Source: Alphaproteobacteria bacterium US3C007 (GTDB lineage: Bacteria; Pseudomonadota; Alphaproteobacteria; Rhodobacterales; Rhodobacteraceae). Taken from it: a stretch of 64,000 bases of DNA. Position numbers and translations under genes: made by a program. The notes beneath the pieces were generated by a model. The model was not told the origin of the DNA, ran no database searches, and saw only the letters and a program-made list of their open reading frames with translations. Location of the stretch: NCBI GenBank assembly GCA_034423775.1, contig CP139918.1, positions 1,240,001 through 1,304,000 on the forward strand, given 5' to 3'. This document shows positions 35,589 to 45,514 of the stretch, in pieces (position 1 is the first letter of the stretch; every line of letters begins with the position of its first letter).

Positions 35589-36815
35589 TTAAATTACAAA
35601 TTGAGCCAGTGTTTCATCATTTGTTATGTCAGAATATGTATAGCCAGCGGCCTCGAGGCTGGCAAAAAAAGCTTCAAAACCATCGGTGTTTTTGGTTTCC
35701 AATCCGATCAATATTGATCCAAAATTTCGCGCAGATTTTTTCAAATATTCAAAACGTGTGATATCATCATCTGGGCCTAGTAAATTCAAAAACTCCTTCA
35801 ACGCACCGGGGCGCTGCGGCATTCTTAGAATCAAGTATTTTTTAACGCCTGCAAAGCGCTGCGCGCGCTCTTTCACCTCTGGCAGTCGTTCAAAATCAAA
35901 ATTACCTCCCGAAGAGACGCAAACCACTTTGCGACCACGGATCATTTGACCGAGATCTTGCAGCGCGTCGATGGCCAACGCGCCGGCTGGTTCTAATACA
36001 ATGCCTTCGATATTCAGCATTTCAAGCATGGTGATACAGATCCGATCTTCGGGAATCCGCAGCACATTGGCCAAACCGATACTTTTTAAGCACTCAAACG
36101 TGCGCTGGCCGATTTGGCCCACCGCGGCGCCATCGGCAAACGTATCCACCTTGTCTAGCTTGACTGGTTTGCCCGCGATCAAAGCGGCCCAAAGGCAGGC
36201 TCCACCTAAAGGCTCGACCAAAGTAAACTGGCTTGAGGTACCAAAATAGCTGAGCATCCCCGAGGATAAGCCGCCCCCGCCCACAGGCAGGATAATATGA
36301 TCCGGGGTGCTGCCCAATTGCCGTTCGATTTCTACGGCCACAGAGGCTTGCCCCTCGATCACATCGGCATCATCAAAGGGTGATAGAAAATGCGCGCCTT
36401 GCTCTTGACAGAAATTTTGCGCGGCGTTCAAACAATCGTCAAAATAATCGCCCACCAATTGAATTGACACGTTTTCGCCGCCAAATATCTTTGTTTTCTG
36501 GATTTTTTGCTGCGGTGTTGTGACGGGCATGAAAATCGTGCCGGTCACGTCAAAATGCCGGCACATATAGGCCACGCCCTGCGCATGATTTCCCGCGCTG
36601 GCGCAAACGAAATTGCGTTGGTCTGGGCGTTTGCGCATCGCATTGAACGCGCCGCGCAGCTTGTAAGAGCGCACCGGAGAAAGGTCTTCGCGTTTCAGCC
36701 AAATATCGGCGTCAAATATAGCTGAGAGATGTTCGTTTTTTTGCAGCGGTGTTTCGGCAAACACGTGGCGCATTTCGCCTTCGGCGGCGCGGGCAAGAGA
36801 TTGAAAATCGGTCAT
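35589..36815 (-). CDS. ilvA: Threonine ammonia-lyase (threonine dehydratase)
   Basis: A 408-residue PLP enzyme that deaminates threonine to 2-oxobutanoate, the first step of isoleucine synthesis. The PLP lysine is in [16 protein letters not shown], the phosphate-binding loop in [11 protein letters not shown], and the conserved block [15 protein letters not shown] lies between. The C-terminal part (about 330-408) is a single ACT-like regulatory domain ([17 protein letters not shown]), as in the shorter allosteric form. It is divergent from argG. With ilvE in the same window this covers two branched-chain steps, though they are 28 kb apart. Confidence 0.93.
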   Translation of the reverse strand: MTDFQSLARAAEGEMRHVFAETPLQKNEHLSAIFDADIWLKREDLSPVRSYKLRGAFNAMRKRPDQRNFVCASAGNHAQGVAYMCRHFDVTGTIFMPVTTPQQKIQKTKIFGGENVSIQLVGDYFDDCLNAAQNFCQEQGAHFLSPFDDADVIEGQASVAVEIERQLGSTPDHIILPVGGGGLSSGMLSYFGTSSQFTLVEPLGGACLWAALIAGKPVKLDKVDTFADGAAVGQIGQRTFECLKSIGLANVLRIPEDRICITMLEMLNIEGIVLEPAGALAIDALQDLGQMIRGRKVVCVSSGGNFDFERLPEVKERAQRFAGVKKYLILRMPQRPGALKEFLNLLGPDDDITRFEYLKKSARNFGSILIGLETKNTDGFEAFFASLEAAGYTYSDITNDETLAQFVI

Positions 36816-36920
36816 TTGTTAGTCTTGCGGCAGATTTTGCGTATGCGCAAGCCCAAGGCTCTCTTGCTCCTTTCGTCAAAACCCGATATCGCCCCGATCA
36901 AAACCGCAAAGGACTATGCT

Positions 36921-38144
36921 ATGAGTGCGCCCAAAAAAGTTGTATTGGCCTATTCCGGTGGCCTCGATACCTCGATCATTTTGAAATGGTTGCAGGCCGA
37001 ATATGGCTGCGAAGTGGTGACGTTCACGGCTGATTTGGGGCAAGGTGAAGAGTTGGATCCGGCGCGCAAAAAGGCCGAGCTTTTGGGGATCGCTCCGGAA
37101 AATATTTTTATCGAGGATCTGCGCGAGGAATTCGTACGTGATTTCGTGTTTCCGATGTTTCGCGCCAATGCGCTGTATGAGGGGCTGTATTTGCTGGGCA
37201 CGTCCATTGCGCGCCCGCTGATTTCCAAACGCTTGGTTGAAATTGCCGCAGCCACGGGCGCCGATGCGGTGTCGCATGGCGCAACCGGCAAGGGCAATGA
37301 TCAGGTGCGCTTTGAATTGGCAGCCTATGCGCTGAACCCTGATATCAAAGTGATCGCGCCCTGGCGGGAATGGGATTTATCAAGCCGCACAAAATTGATC
37401 GCCTTTGCCGAAGAGAACCAAATCCCCATCGCTAAAGACAAGCGCGGTGAGGCGCCCTTTAGCGTGGATGCCAACCTGCTGCACACCTCATCGGAGGGCA
37501 AGGTTTTGGAAGATCCCGCCTTGGATGCCCCGGATTACGTGTATCAGCGGACGGTCAATCCTGAAGATGCGCCCGATAAACCCGAATTTGTTGAAATCGG
37601 CTTTGAGGGGGGCGATGCAGTGTCGATTAATGGCGAAACGCTCTCGCCAGCGCAGCTGCTCACTCAGTTGAATGCGCTGGGCGGCGCGCATGGCATTGGC
37701 CGGTTGGATCTGGTCGAAGGGCGCTTTGTTGGCATGAAATCGCGCGGCATTTACGAAACCCCGGGCGGTACAATTTTGCTGGAAGCGCATCGCGGCATTG
37801 AGCAGATCACCCTGGATCGCGGTGCGGCGCATTTAAAAGATGAGCTGATGCCCAAATATGCCGAGCTGATTTATAACGGGTTTTGGTACAGCCCCGAGCG
37901 TGAAATGCTGCAGGCTTTGATTGATAAAAGCCAAGAACATGTCACTGGAACGGTGCGTCTAAAGCTTTACAAAGGCTCGGTGCGCACGGTTGGCCGTTGG
38001 TCAGAACACTCGCTTTATTCTGAGGCGCATGTGACCTTTGAAGAGGATGCCGGTGCCTATGATCAAAGCGATGCGGCCGGGTTTATTCAGTTGAATGCGC
38101 TGCGCTTGAAGCTACTTGCCGCGCGCAAGCGTCGTTTGGGCTAA
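36921..38144 (+). CDS. argG: Argininosuccinate synthase
   Basis: A 407-residue ATP-dependent ligase joining citrulline and aspartate in arginine synthesis. The N-terminal ATP-pyrophosphatase loop is [18 protein letters not shown]. Further family blocks are [30 protein letters not shown] and the C-terminal [20 protein letters not shown]. The ATG at 36921 follows AAAGGAC; the open frame extends upstream into the divergent ilvA start but has no family similarity. No other arg genes are nearby. Confidence 0.97.
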   Translation: MSAPKKVVLAYSGGLDTSIILKWLQAEYGCEVVTFTADLGQGEELDPARKKAELLGIAPENIFIEDLREEFVRDFVFPMFRANALYEGLYLLGTSIARPLISKRLVEIAAATGADAVSHGATGKGNDQVRFELAAYALNPDIKVIAPWREWDLSSRTKLIAFAEENQIPIAKDKRGEAPFSVDANLLHTSSEGKVLEDPALDAPDYVYQRTVNPEDAPDKPEFVEIGFEGGDAVSINGETLSPAQLLTQLNALGGAHGIGRLDLVEGRFVGMKSRGIYETPGGTILLEAHRGIEQITLDRGAAHLKDELMPKYAELIYNGFWYSPEREMLQALIDKSQEHVTGTVRLKLYKGSVRTVGRWSEHSLYSEAHVTFEEDAGAYDQSDAAGFIQLNALRLKLLAARKRRLG

Positions 38145-38191
38145 AAGCCTAATCTTTCCAAAGTTGTTTTGGAGAGCAGCGCTGCTGGGCT

Positions 38192-38968
38192 TTGGGCTTT
38201 CGTTCAAAGGTGTATCTGGTCGGTTGGGGCTTCGATTATTTACGTCGTCAATTTTGTTATTATTCGGTAATTTTGCGACCGACCGCGCCGGTTTTTGCTT
38301 TTTATGCGCTGGTGTATCCTTTGGTTAGCTGGATGTTGACTGGCTCATTTTTGTTATTACAGCCGGGTTTTATAACTACTACCCCTGATGGAATGGGGCT
38401 TGGCAGCTTTTTAGACCTTAGTTTGGTTTTTATTATTTTTAGCTGTTTCTTACTGGCAGTGATCGCGATCCATTGGCACCGCTTTATGATGCTGGGCGGT
38501 GAAGGGCCTATTTTTAATCGCTCAGTCTTCTGACCTTACAGTATCAAAGCCCAAAAAATTATGCTTATCTTTATCGCCGGGACATTTATTTTACTCATTT
38601 TCATCCGCAATTTTATCAATCTGCAAGGCTCGGAGGGTTTCCATGACTTACTAGCCCTCGTGATGATGGACCTGCAAGATCCCACCATGATCATAGCGCT
38701 TAATCCCCTTTTATGGCTTGTTTGGCTTATAAAATCTGTTTGTTTTATTTGGCTTGCGCATCGGATCAGCCTGTACCTGCCTGCCGCTGCCATTGGCAAA
38801 GATATGCGCTTGCGCGAAGCTTGGCGACCGACCAGCGAGTTAGAGGCCCAGATATTACTGTTAGCTGGTTTTGAAGTGCTGGTGTATTTCGGCATTTCTG
38901 CTGCAAACTTGGATCCTCACCCTATATGGTGGCAGCATTCTGACCACGCTATACCGATATCTTATTGA
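38192..38968 (+). pseudogene. Integral membrane protein gene interrupted by one in-frame TGA
   Basis: Two hydrophobic segments lie in the same reading frame, separated only by a TGA at 38531-38533. The first part (TTG 38192 or GTG 38210 to 38530) contains VFAFYALVYPLVSWML and ends IHWHRFMMLGGEGPIFNRSV-Phe. The second continues PYSIKAQKIMLIFIAGTFIL and then HRISLYLPAAAIGKDMRLRE. I recall alphaproteobacterial membrane proteins in which a WHRF-like motif and a LPAAAIG-like motif belong to one polypeptide, so this looks like a single gene of about 258 codons. A TGG-to-TGA change would explain it. Separate translation of the second half from ATG 38561 or a sequencing error are alternatives. Confidence 0.7.
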
Positions 38969-38996
38969 AAAGCGGGCTTTGCAGGGCGCAACCCAT

Positions 38997-40172
38997 TCAT
39001 AATCCGGTTTCTGCGGCGATCTCTTTGCGGCTTTTGCGGGCCCGCTCGGTGGCCGATTTCAACTGCCCACAGGCCGCCATAATATCCTCGCCACGCGGGC
39101 GCCGGATCGGGCTGGCGTAGCCGGCATTGAAAATAATATCCGAAAACGCTTTGATCCGCGCGCGGTCCGAGCGTTGATAGGGCGCGCCGGGCCATTCGTT
39201 AAACGGGATCAGGTTGATCTTCGCCGGAATACCTTTGATCAGCCTTAGCAATCGGCGGGCATCGGCATCGCTGTCATTCACGCCCTTTAGCATCACGTAT
39301 TCAAAAGTGATGCGCTCTGAATTGGACAGTTTCGGATAGGCGCGCAATTCGCTGAGCAACGTTTCGATATTCCATTTTTTGTTGATCGGCACCAATTTAT
39401 CGCGTACCTCATCGGTCGTGGCGTGAAAAGACACTGCCAGCAGACAGCCGATTTCTTCAGCGGTTTTGGCAATTTCGGGCACAACGCCGGATGTTGACAG
39501 CGTGATCCGGCGCCGCGATAGGCAAATGCCCTCGGGGTCCATCGCGATCTTCATCGCATCGCGCACATTGTCAAAATTATACAGCGGTTCACCCATGCCC
39601 ATCAGTACAATATTGGACAGAAGGCGCACAGGGTTTGGTGGCTCGCCCGGTTCGGGCCATTCGCCCAGATCATCGCGGGCCACCAAGACTTGGCCAATGA
39701 TTTCTCCTGCGGATAGATTGCGCACCAGCTTTTGCGTGCCAGTATGGCAGAAAGAGCAGGTGAGCGTGCAGCCCACTTGGCTGCTAATGCACAGCGTGCC
39801 GCGATCTTCTTCGGGAATATAAACGATCTCTACTTCATGCCCGCCAGCAATGCGCACCAGATATTTGCGCGTGCCATCGCTTGAGATCTGCCGCGTGATC
39901 ACTTCGGGCACTTCAAGCACGAAGGTTTCGGCGAGTTTGGCGCGATAGTCTTTTGACAGATTGGTCATTTGCGAAAAATCACGGCAGCCTTTGGCGTAAA
40001 TCCATTGCCAAATCTGCCCGGCGCGCATTTTGGCCTGTTTATCCGGCGTGCCTTGCGCAATCAATGCCTCGCGCAAGGCGGCGCGGGTGAGCCCGATCAA
40101 ATTTATCGGGCCCTCTGGCAGCTTGCGGGGCAGGGTCAATACGTCTTGGGTGATCGGAGCGTTGACCGACAT
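38997..40172 (-). CDS. rlmN: 23S rRNA (adenine2503-C2)-methyltransferase / dual tRNA methyltransferase
   Basis: A 391-residue radical SAM enzyme. The radical SAM cluster motif is [18 protein letters not shown]. Other signatures are QVGCTLTC upstream, [25 protein letters not shown] and the C-terminal [15 protein letters not shown] with the catalytic Cys that carries the methyl group. It methylates A2503 of 23S rRNA and, in studied cases, A37 of some tRNAs. The gene lies 76 bases after the ialB-like gene on the same strand, with a large hairpin between. Confidence 0.96.
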   Translation of the reverse strand: MSVNAPITQDVLTLPRKLPEGPINLIGLTRAALREALIAQGTPDKQAKMRAGQIWQWIYAKGCRDFSQMTNLSKDYRAKLAETFVLEVPEVITRQISSDGTRKYLVRIAGGHEVEIVYIPEEDRGTLCISSQVGCTLTCSFCHTGTQKLVRNLSAGEIIGQVLVARDDLGEWPEPGEPPNPVRLLSNIVLMGMGEPLYNFDNVRDAMKIAMDPEGICLSRRRITLSTSGVVPEIAKTAEEIGCLLAVSFHATTDEVRDKLVPINKKWNIETLLSELRAYPKLSNSERITFEYVMLKGVNDSDADARRLLRLIKGIPAKINLIPFNEWPGAPYQRSDRARIKAFSDIIFNAGYASPIRRPRGEDIMAACGQLKSATERARKSRKEIAAETGL

Positions 40173-40195
40173 CAGCTATAACTTTCCAACAGTTT

Positions 40196-40238
40196 CCCGG
40201 CCCGCATAGCCTATTTATACGGTTAGGCAAAGGCCGGG
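40196..40238 (-). promoter_or_regulatory. Two-tier hairpin between ialB-like gene and rlmN
   Basis: CCCGGCC (40196-40202) pairs with GGCCGGG (40232-40238), and an inner GCCTA (40209-40213) pairs with TAGGC (40224-40228). There is no T run on the minus strand after it; the T-rich flank is on the plus side. It may terminate or protect the ialB-like transcript or form part of the rlmN leader. Confidence 0.4.
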
Positions 40239-40248
40239 GTTTTGGAAA

Positions 40249-40782
40249 TTATCCGCTGCAGTTCTTTTTTGCCGCGTCGCTGGCGGCGGTAAAGCCTTTT
40301 AGCGAAAACGTATCAACGGTCTGGGTGCCGCGTTTGGACACTGCTGTTAACGTTGCCGTGCCCCCCGCTTTCATGGCTTTGACCAGTTTTACATCCTCTT
40401 CAGAAGAGCCGGCCCAGGCCCATTCGCCTTGGATCAGTGACAATTTGAACGACTTATCATCCACTTTCAGCTTGATCGCTTTGTCCTCTGCGAAAGGATA
40501 TCCCCCGGTGAATGTCACCTGTTCGGATACTTTTCCTGCTGGGCTGAAGAATACAAATAATAAAATATCACTGCGTTTTACCGAAACGGTCCGACCGCCG
40601 CGCGTGTTGACGCTTTTCTTGGGAAGCGACACGCTCCAACACTCTTTTGGGCTTTTATCCACAAACACAGCCCAATCTCCATGTTCTGAGACGCGGGTTG
40701 CCTTACCCTCGGCTGTCCAACCTGCACCAGCAAAGCCCAAAAGGCTGGTGGCCAACACTGCGGTTCTTAACAGGCTCTTCAT
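40249..40782 (-). CDS. IalB-family (invasion associated locus B-like) periplasmic protein
   Basis: A 177-residue exported protein. The signal peptide is SLLRTAVLATSLLGFAGAG-like with cleavage after GWTA. The mature part has the family pattern: DWAVFVDKSPKECWSVSLPK, then SDILLFVFFSPAG, AIKLKVDDKSFKLS and a C-terminal Cys in KKNCSG that probably pairs with the first. IalB was named in Bartonella for erythrocyte invasion, but relatives are widespread in free-living alphaproteobacteria and their role is unclear. Nothing here suggests virulence. Confidence 0.85.
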   Translation of the reverse strand: MKSLLRTAVLATSLLGFAGAGWTAEGKATRVSEHGDWAVFVDKSPKECWSVSLPKKSVNTRGGRTVSVKRSDILLFVFFSPAGKVSEQVTFTGGYPFAEDKAIKLKVDDKSFKLSLIQGEWAWAGSSEEDVKLVKAMKAGGTATLTAVSKRGTQTVDTFSLKGFTAASDAAKKNCSG

Positions 40783-40793
40783 TTTTTGCCTCC

Positions 40794-40841
40794 GTCATAA
40801 GCCGGTAGCGCCGGCCTATAGGTTCTATGGTGCTTTATGAC
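40794..40841 (-). promoter_or_regulatory. Nested inverted repeats in the ialB-like upstream region
   Basis: An outer repeat GTCATAA (40794-40800) with TTATGAC (40835-40841) encloses an inner GCCGG (40801-40805) with CCGGC (40811-40815). It lies just ahead of the ialB-like start and could fold in its mRNA leader or serve as a binding site. No regulator is known. Confidence 0.3.
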
Positions 40842-40957
40842 CATTTACGGGAAAATCCCATTACATTCTCGACAAAACCACATTAGCCTTAAACTGTGTT
40901 TTAGCGAAAGCCCTCTTGGCAAGATTTTGCTGAAAAAATCACTATCTGGAGAGAAGA

Positions 40958-41956
40958 ATGCAAGCCCCTGAAGCTTTATGTGAAATCTGGCGCGGATCAT
41001 TTTTGGAAAGCCTACATCTGGGCCACGCTGTGATCTGTGATGAAACCGGACAAATTGTAAAATCATGGGGGGATCCTGACGCGGTTATTTTGCCGCGCTC
41101 TTCTGCCAAAATGATTCAAGCCCTGCCCTTGCTCAGCTCAGGCGCGGGCGATCACTATGGGCTCTCAGAGCAAGATTTGGCGCTGGCTTGCGCGTCGCAT
41201 CAAGGCGGACAAATCCATACCAGCCGGGTCAGCGCCTGGTTACAGGCATTGGGGTATGATCAAACAGCTTTGCGATGCGGCGCCCAGCCCCCCCGGGACC
41301 GGGGTGAAAAACGGCGCGTGCAAGCGGCGCAGGAAGCGCCCTGCCAAATTCATAATAATTGCTCGGGAAAACATACCGGATTTTTAACGCTGGGTCAGTT
41401 TTTAAAAGGCGATGAAGCCTATACTGACATTGCGCATCCGGTACAGCGCGCCTGCTTAGAAGCTTTTGAGCAGGTGACAGATGCCGCCAGCCCGGGGCAT
41501 GCGATTGATGGATGTTCTGCGCCCAATTTTGCCACTTCATTGCTTGGATTGGCGCGGGCAATGGCTTGGTTCGCCAGCGCTGAGGCGCGCATAGATGGCG
41601 CTTCACAGGCGGCTTTGCGATTGCGCCGCGCGATGGCGCTGAATCCGGATTTGGTGGCGGGTGAGGGCCGCGCCTGCACCGAATTGATGCAAGCGATGCA
41701 GGGCGGCACGGTGGTCAAAACTGGCGCCGAAGGGGTTTTCGTTGCCATTATTCCCCAAAAGCGCTTTGGCATCGCGGTGAAAATATTGGATGGCAGCACC
41801 CGCGCCAGTGAATGCGCGATTGCGGCCCTGCTCTGCGCTTTGGGGGCTTTACCGCCCGCACATCCTGCAACGCTGAACCGTATGCATGCGCCGATTGTCA
41901 ATTGGAGCGGGCTGCAGACTGGCGAGATACGCCCCGCGCGAGGATTGACCTTGTGA
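40958..41956 (+). CDS. L-asparaginase II (AnsA/ReAV-like family)
   Basis: A 332-residue protein of the asparaginase II family typified by the Rhizobium etli enzyme, distinct from the E. coli type. Key blocks are ILPRSSAKMIQALPLL with a conserved SxxK, ALACASHQGGQIHTSR, NNCSGKHTGFLTL with a catalytic or zinc-binding Cys, and GCSAPNFATSLLGLARAM. These enzymes hydrolyse asparagine to aspartate. No signal peptide is seen, so it is likely cytoplasmic. Its stop overlaps the GTG of the next gene by four bases. Confidence 0.87.
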   Translation: MQAPEALCEIWRGSFLESLHLGHAVICDETGQIVKSWGDPDAVILPRSSAKMIQALPLLSSGAGDHYGLSEQDLALACASHQGGQIHTSRVSAWLQALGYDQTALRCGAQPPRDRGEKRRVQAAQEAPCQIHNNCSGKHTGFLTLGQFLKGDEAYTDIAHPVQRACLEAFEQVTDAASPGHAIDGCSAPNFATSLLGLARAMAWFASAEARIDGASQAALRLRRAMALNPDLVAGEGRACTELMQAMQGGTVVKTGAEGVFVAIIPQKRFGIAVKILDGSTRASECAIAALLCALGALPPAHPATLNRMHAPIVNWSGLQTGEIRPARGLTL

Positions 41957-42522
41957 TCGTTTTATTCAACAAACCTTATAATGTGCTGTCGCAATTTACC
42001 GATAAGGGCAGCGCGGGCAGCGATCGAAAGACGCTGTCAGCCTTTATCGATATCCCGTTTGTCTATCCTGCGGGGCGGCTTGATCGGGATAGCGAAGGTT
42101 TGCTGATTTTGACCGATGATGGCAAGTTGCAGGCGCGGATTTCCAACCCGAAACATAAAATGACCAAAACCTATTGGGTGCAAGTGGAAGGGGCGCCGCA
42201 GCAATCAGATCTTGAGCGGTTTGAACAAGGCATCCTGCTGAAAGACGGAAAGACTTTGCCTGCACAGGCGCGCTTGATCGACCCGCCGGCTGATCTTTGG
42301 CCAAGAACCCCGCCGGTTCGGTTTCGCAAAACGGTGCCGGAGGCGTGGTTGGAGGTAAGTCTGCGCGAAGGGCGAAACCGTCAAGTACGCCGAATGACTG
42401 CTGCGCTGGGCTTTCCGACGCTGCGCTTAATCCGGGCGCAGATTGGACCTTGGCAGTTGGGGGAGTTGCAACCGGGTCAGTTTGAAAAAATCCTGAACCC
42501 GACCGCAAGCCCGCGCGGTTAA
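41953..42522 (+). CDS. rluE: Pseudouridine synthase of the RsuA/RluE family
   Basis: A 189-residue synthase without an S4 domain, which fits RluE (23S rRNA U2457) better than RsuA. The catalytic Asp is in PAGRLDRDSEGLLILTDDG; other family blocks are LFNKPYNVLSQFT at the start, HKMTKTYWVQVEG and LREGRNRQVRRMTAALGFPT. I start it at GTG 41953, which overlaps the asparaginase stop (GTGA). The upstream open frame has no family similarity. The target position is inferred. Confidence 0.88.
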   Translation: MIVLFNKPYNVLSQFTDKGSAGSDRKTLSAFIDIPFVYPAGRLDRDSEGLLILTDDGKLQARISNPKHKMTKTYWVQVEGAPQQSDLERFEQGILLKDGKTLPAQARLIDPPADLWPRTPPVRFRKTVPEAWLEVSLREGRNRQVRRMTAALGFPTLRLIRAQIGPWQLGELQPGQFEKILNPTASPRG

Positions 42523-42523
42523 A

Positions 42524-43876
42524 TTATACATTGGCAAAGCCTCGGTCTAGAGCCGTGAGAATGCCATCCACCTCTGCCTCTGTAATCACCAAAGGGGGAG
42601 ACATTAGCACATTATGCATGCCTAAACGCACCAATGCGCCGGCCTCAAATGTGGCTTGATGCAGCCGCGCCATCGTTACACCATCCATCGGTGTTTTGGT
42701 CGCTTTATCGCTAACGATTTCAAGTCCGATCATCAACCCTTCGCCGCCGCGTATATCGCCAATAATATCGTATTTATCGGCGAGCTTTTTCACCCCTTCA
42801 AACAATTGAGTGCCGCGCGCTGCCGCGTTGGTTTTTGTATCAAGACGCAGGGTTTCTTGCAGGCAGGCCACCACGGCTGCGGCCCCGACTGGATGCGCTG
42901 AATAAGTATAACCATGATAAATACCCGCCTCGCCCGTGGTGTCCTTTTCGAACACCTCGGCGACCTTTTCGCTCATCAATGCAGCGCCTACGGGAAAATA
43001 GGCGCTGGTAATGCCTTTGGCCAAGCACATCATATCAGGCTTTACGCCCCAATGGCGTGCACCCGACCAATCGCCGGTACGGCCAAAGCCGGTAATCACC
43101 TCATCTGAAATCATCAAAATTCCATATTTGTCACAAATGCCGCGCATCAGCTTCATGAATGAGGCATCCGGCACAATCACACCGCCAGCGCCTTGGATTG
43201 GCTCCATAATGAAGGCGGCGATGGTTTGCGCGCCTTGGAAAAGGATTTCATCCTCAAAACTGGCGGCGATTTTCTGCGCCAAAGCTGCTGGATCCGTTTC
43301 ATCAAAGGGATTGCGATAAGTATAAGGGCTGGGCAGATGAAAGCAGCCCGGCATCAGTGGTTCGTAATTGATCCGAAAGCGGTTATTGCCATTGACCGAG
43401 GCGCCCCCAAAATGCGTGCCGTGATACCCTTTTTTCAACGAAAGGAATTTGGTACGGGTGGGTTCGTTGCGCAATCGGTGATATTGGCGCGATAGGCGCA
43501 GCGCGGTTTCTACTGAGTCAGAGCCGCCCGAGGTGAAAAAGACCCGCGCCATCCCATCTTCGGCAAACATATTGCGCACCGCCAGTGAGGCCTCAATCGC
43601 GCATGGGTTGGTTGAGCCGGCAAAATTTGAGGAATAGGGTAGATCGTAAAGCTGTTTGGCGATCGCGTCTTTGATCGGGTTGTTGGAATATCCCAGATTA
43701 ACGCACCATAAGCCTCCAACGGCATCAATCGCGGAATGCCCGTCAATATCATGCACATAAACGCCCTCCGCCCCGGTGATGATACGCGGTGGCGTTTCCA
43801 ACGAATCGCCCGGATGGCCCATCGGGTGCCATAAATGGCGGGCGTTATTTTCTTTCAGAAAATTATCATCTTTCAT
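42524..43876 (-). CDS. Class III pyridoxal-phosphate aminotransferase
   Basis: A 450-residue omega-type transaminase. Family blocks are DIDGHSAIDAVGGLWCVNLG, FFTSGGSDSVETALRLSR, MEPIQGAGGVIVPDASFM, LMISDEVITGFGRTGDW and the PLP lysine in MMCLAKGITSAYFPVGA. It is a paralogue of the putrescine-locus aminotransferase at 62358 and could use taurine, beta-alanine or another omega-amine with pyruvate; the donor is not decided. I prefer the ATG at 43876 to a TTG eight codons upstream. It ends 2 bases from the convergent rluE end. Confidence 0.9.
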   Translation of the reverse strand: MKDDNFLKENNARHLWHPMGHPGDSLETPPRIITGAEGVYVHDIDGHSAIDAVGGLWCVNLGYSNNPIKDAIAKQLYDLPYSSNFAGSTNPCAIEASLAVRNMFAEDGMARVFFTSGGSDSVETALRLSRQYHRLRNEPTRTKFLSLKKGYHGTHFGGASVNGNNRFRINYEPLMPGCFHLPSPYTYRNPFDETDPAALAQKIAASFEDEILFQGAQTIAAFIMEPIQGAGGVIVPDASFMKLMRGICDKYGILMISDEVITGFGRTGDWSGARHWGVKPDMMCLAKGITSAYFPVGAALMSEKVAEVFEKDTTGEAGIYHGYTYSAHPVGAAAVVACLQETLRLDTKTNAAARGTQLFEGVKKLADKYDIIGDIRGGEGLMIGLEIVSDKATKTPMDGVTMARLHQATFEAGALVRLGMHNVLMSPPLVITEAEVDGILTALDRGFANV

Positions 43877-44069
43877 GCTGCGTATCTCTCTGGTTTGCAA
43901 GGGGCTGGCGGGTGTCAGCTGCGTATATCTATCTTGCCGATAAACGGTTCAAGGTCTAGTTTTTTCCTGCTGGTGCAAACAGCCCATGCGCGATAGGGCA
44001 CCATGATTTTGGACAGTTTGGGCACCAGCCCATAGACACAGAAGCTGTGGCCGTGTATCTGCCCATGCC

Positions 44070-44546
44070 ATGGCAAATTCCAAATCTGACCCAAATTATA
44101 AAGTGATCTCTGAAAACCGCCGCGCGCGTTTTGATTATGCGATTGAAGATGATTTGGAATGCGGTGTGATGCTTTTGGGCTCTGAGGTGAAATCACTGCG
44201 GGTGAACAGTGCCAATATTGCCGAAAGCTATGCCGGCGTGGATGCCGGAGAGTTGTGGTTGGTGAATTCTTATATTGCCCCTTATGAGCAAGCCAAGACC
44301 TTTGGACATGAAGAGCGGCGGCGGCGCAAATTGCTGGTCAGCCGCAAAGAGCTGGCACGGCTCTGGGCCGATACGCAGCGCAAGGGTCTGACTTTGGTGC
44401 CTTTGGTGATGTATTTTAACCATCGCGGCAAAGTGAAGCTGAAAATTGGCATCGCCAAAGGCAAAAAGAATCATGACAAGCGCGCCGATCAGGCCAAACG
44501 GGATTGGGGGCGACAAAAACAGCGTTTGTTGCGCCATAGCGAGTAG
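44070..44546 (+). CDS. smpB: SsrA-binding protein
   Basis: A 158-residue SmpB, which brings tmRNA to stalled ribosomes. Characteristic parts are [38 protein letters not shown] and [19 protein letters not shown]. The C-terminal tail [15 protein letters not shown] is the basic helix that inserts in the mRNA channel. The start is supported by conservation of the N-terminus. The tmRNA gene itself is not in the window. The 193 bases upstream hold no gene I can support. Confidence 0.96.
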   Translation: MANSKSDPNYKVISENRRARFDYAIEDDLECGVMLLGSEVKSLRVNSANIAESYAGVDAGELWLVNSYIAPYEQAKTFGHEERRRRKLLVSRKELARLWADTQRKGLTLVPLVMYFNHRGKVKLKIGIAKGKKNHDKRADQAKRDWGRQKQRLLRHSE

Positions 44547-44656
44547 CGGCTTCCTGAGCAATCGGTCGATTATAAAAGCGACAATTGCCGAACCCGCTCT
44601 TGCCCCTGTATAGAGACAGTAGTAGGCAAAAACAAAAGCAATAAGTGAGGTTTATA

Positions 44657-45514
44657 ATGACCCGCGATGACCCTAAAACCCTTGTCTCAACGCAATGGCT
44701 GGCCGCGCATTTAAAAGATCCTGATTTAAGGGTTTTGGATGCGTCGTGGTATTTGCCCGGTTCTAAGCGCGACCCCTTTGCCGAATATCAGGCGGCGCAT
44801 ATTCCGGGCGCGCGTTTCTTTGATCTTGATGATGTTAGCGACCATCGCTCGGATTTGCCGCATATGGTTCCGCCGGTGGAAAAATTCATGTCGCGGATGC
44901 GCGCAATTGGCGTAGGCGATGGGCATCAAATTGTTGTTTACGACGGCTCTGGGTTGTTTTCCGCGCCGCGGGTGTGGTGGTTGTTTAAATTGATGGGCCA
45001 AATGGATATTGCCGTGCTGGATGGCGGTTTTCCCAAATGGCAGGCAGAGGGCCATCCGGTGGAAGATTTGCCGCCTATTCTGCGCGACCGCCACATGATG
45101 GTGCGGCGCCAAAACCAAATGGTCAAGGATGTCACGCAAGTTTCGGCGGCTTCAAAACTGGGAGAGTCTGAGATCGTGGATGCGCGCTCGCCGGGCCGGT
45201 TTTACGGAAAAGATCCCGAGCCCCGTCCCGGTTTACGCGCCGGTCATATTCCAGGATCAAAAAATGTGTTCTACAAAGATTTGTTGAAGGCAGATGATAC
45301 GATGAAATCGCCGGATGAAATGCGTCAGGTTTTTTTGGAAGCCGGTGTCGATTTGGACAAACCAGTGATTACCAGCTGCGGTTCGGGCGTGACGGCCGCA
45401 ATTCTCAGTTTAGGATTGACCCGTATGGGCAAAACCGACCATTCCCTATATGACGGCAGCTGGACCGAATGGGGCATGTTTCCAACCTTGCCCATAGCCA
45501 CAGGAAAGACATAA
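44657..45514 (+). CDS. sseA: 3-mercaptopyruvate/thiosulfate sulfurtransferase
   Basis: A 285-residue two-domain rhodanese. The N-terminal inactive domain has LKDPDLRVLDASWYLPG and YQAAHIPGARFFDLDDV. The C-terminal active domain has IVDARSPGRFYGKDPEPRPG and the active-site loop SCGSGVTAAI with the persulfide Cys. The CGSGVTA loop favours mercaptopyruvate over thiosulfate. The ATG at 44657 follows GTGAGG; the stop overlaps the next start by one base (TAATG), coupling it to the aromatic aminotransferase. Confidence 0.92.
   Translation: MTRDDPKTLVSTQWLAAHLKDPDLRVLDASWYLPGSKRDPFAEYQAAHIPGARFFDLDDVSDHRSDLPHMVPPVEKFMSRMRAIGVGDGHQIVVYDGSGLFSAPRVWWLFKLMGQMDIAVLDGGFPKWQAEGHPVEDLPPILRDRHMMVRRQNQMVKDVTQVSAASKLGESEIVDARSPGRFYGKDPEPRPGLRAGHIPGSKNVFYKDLLKADDTMKSPDEMRQVFLEAGVDLDKPVITSCGSGVTAAILSLGLTRMGKTDHSLYDGSWTEWGMFPTLPIATGKT

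Noticed and set aside
43915..44069. Minus-strand frame between the aminotransferase and smpB
   Set aside because: It begins inside smpB on the opposite strand and the part in the gap has no recognisable family; most likely chance.
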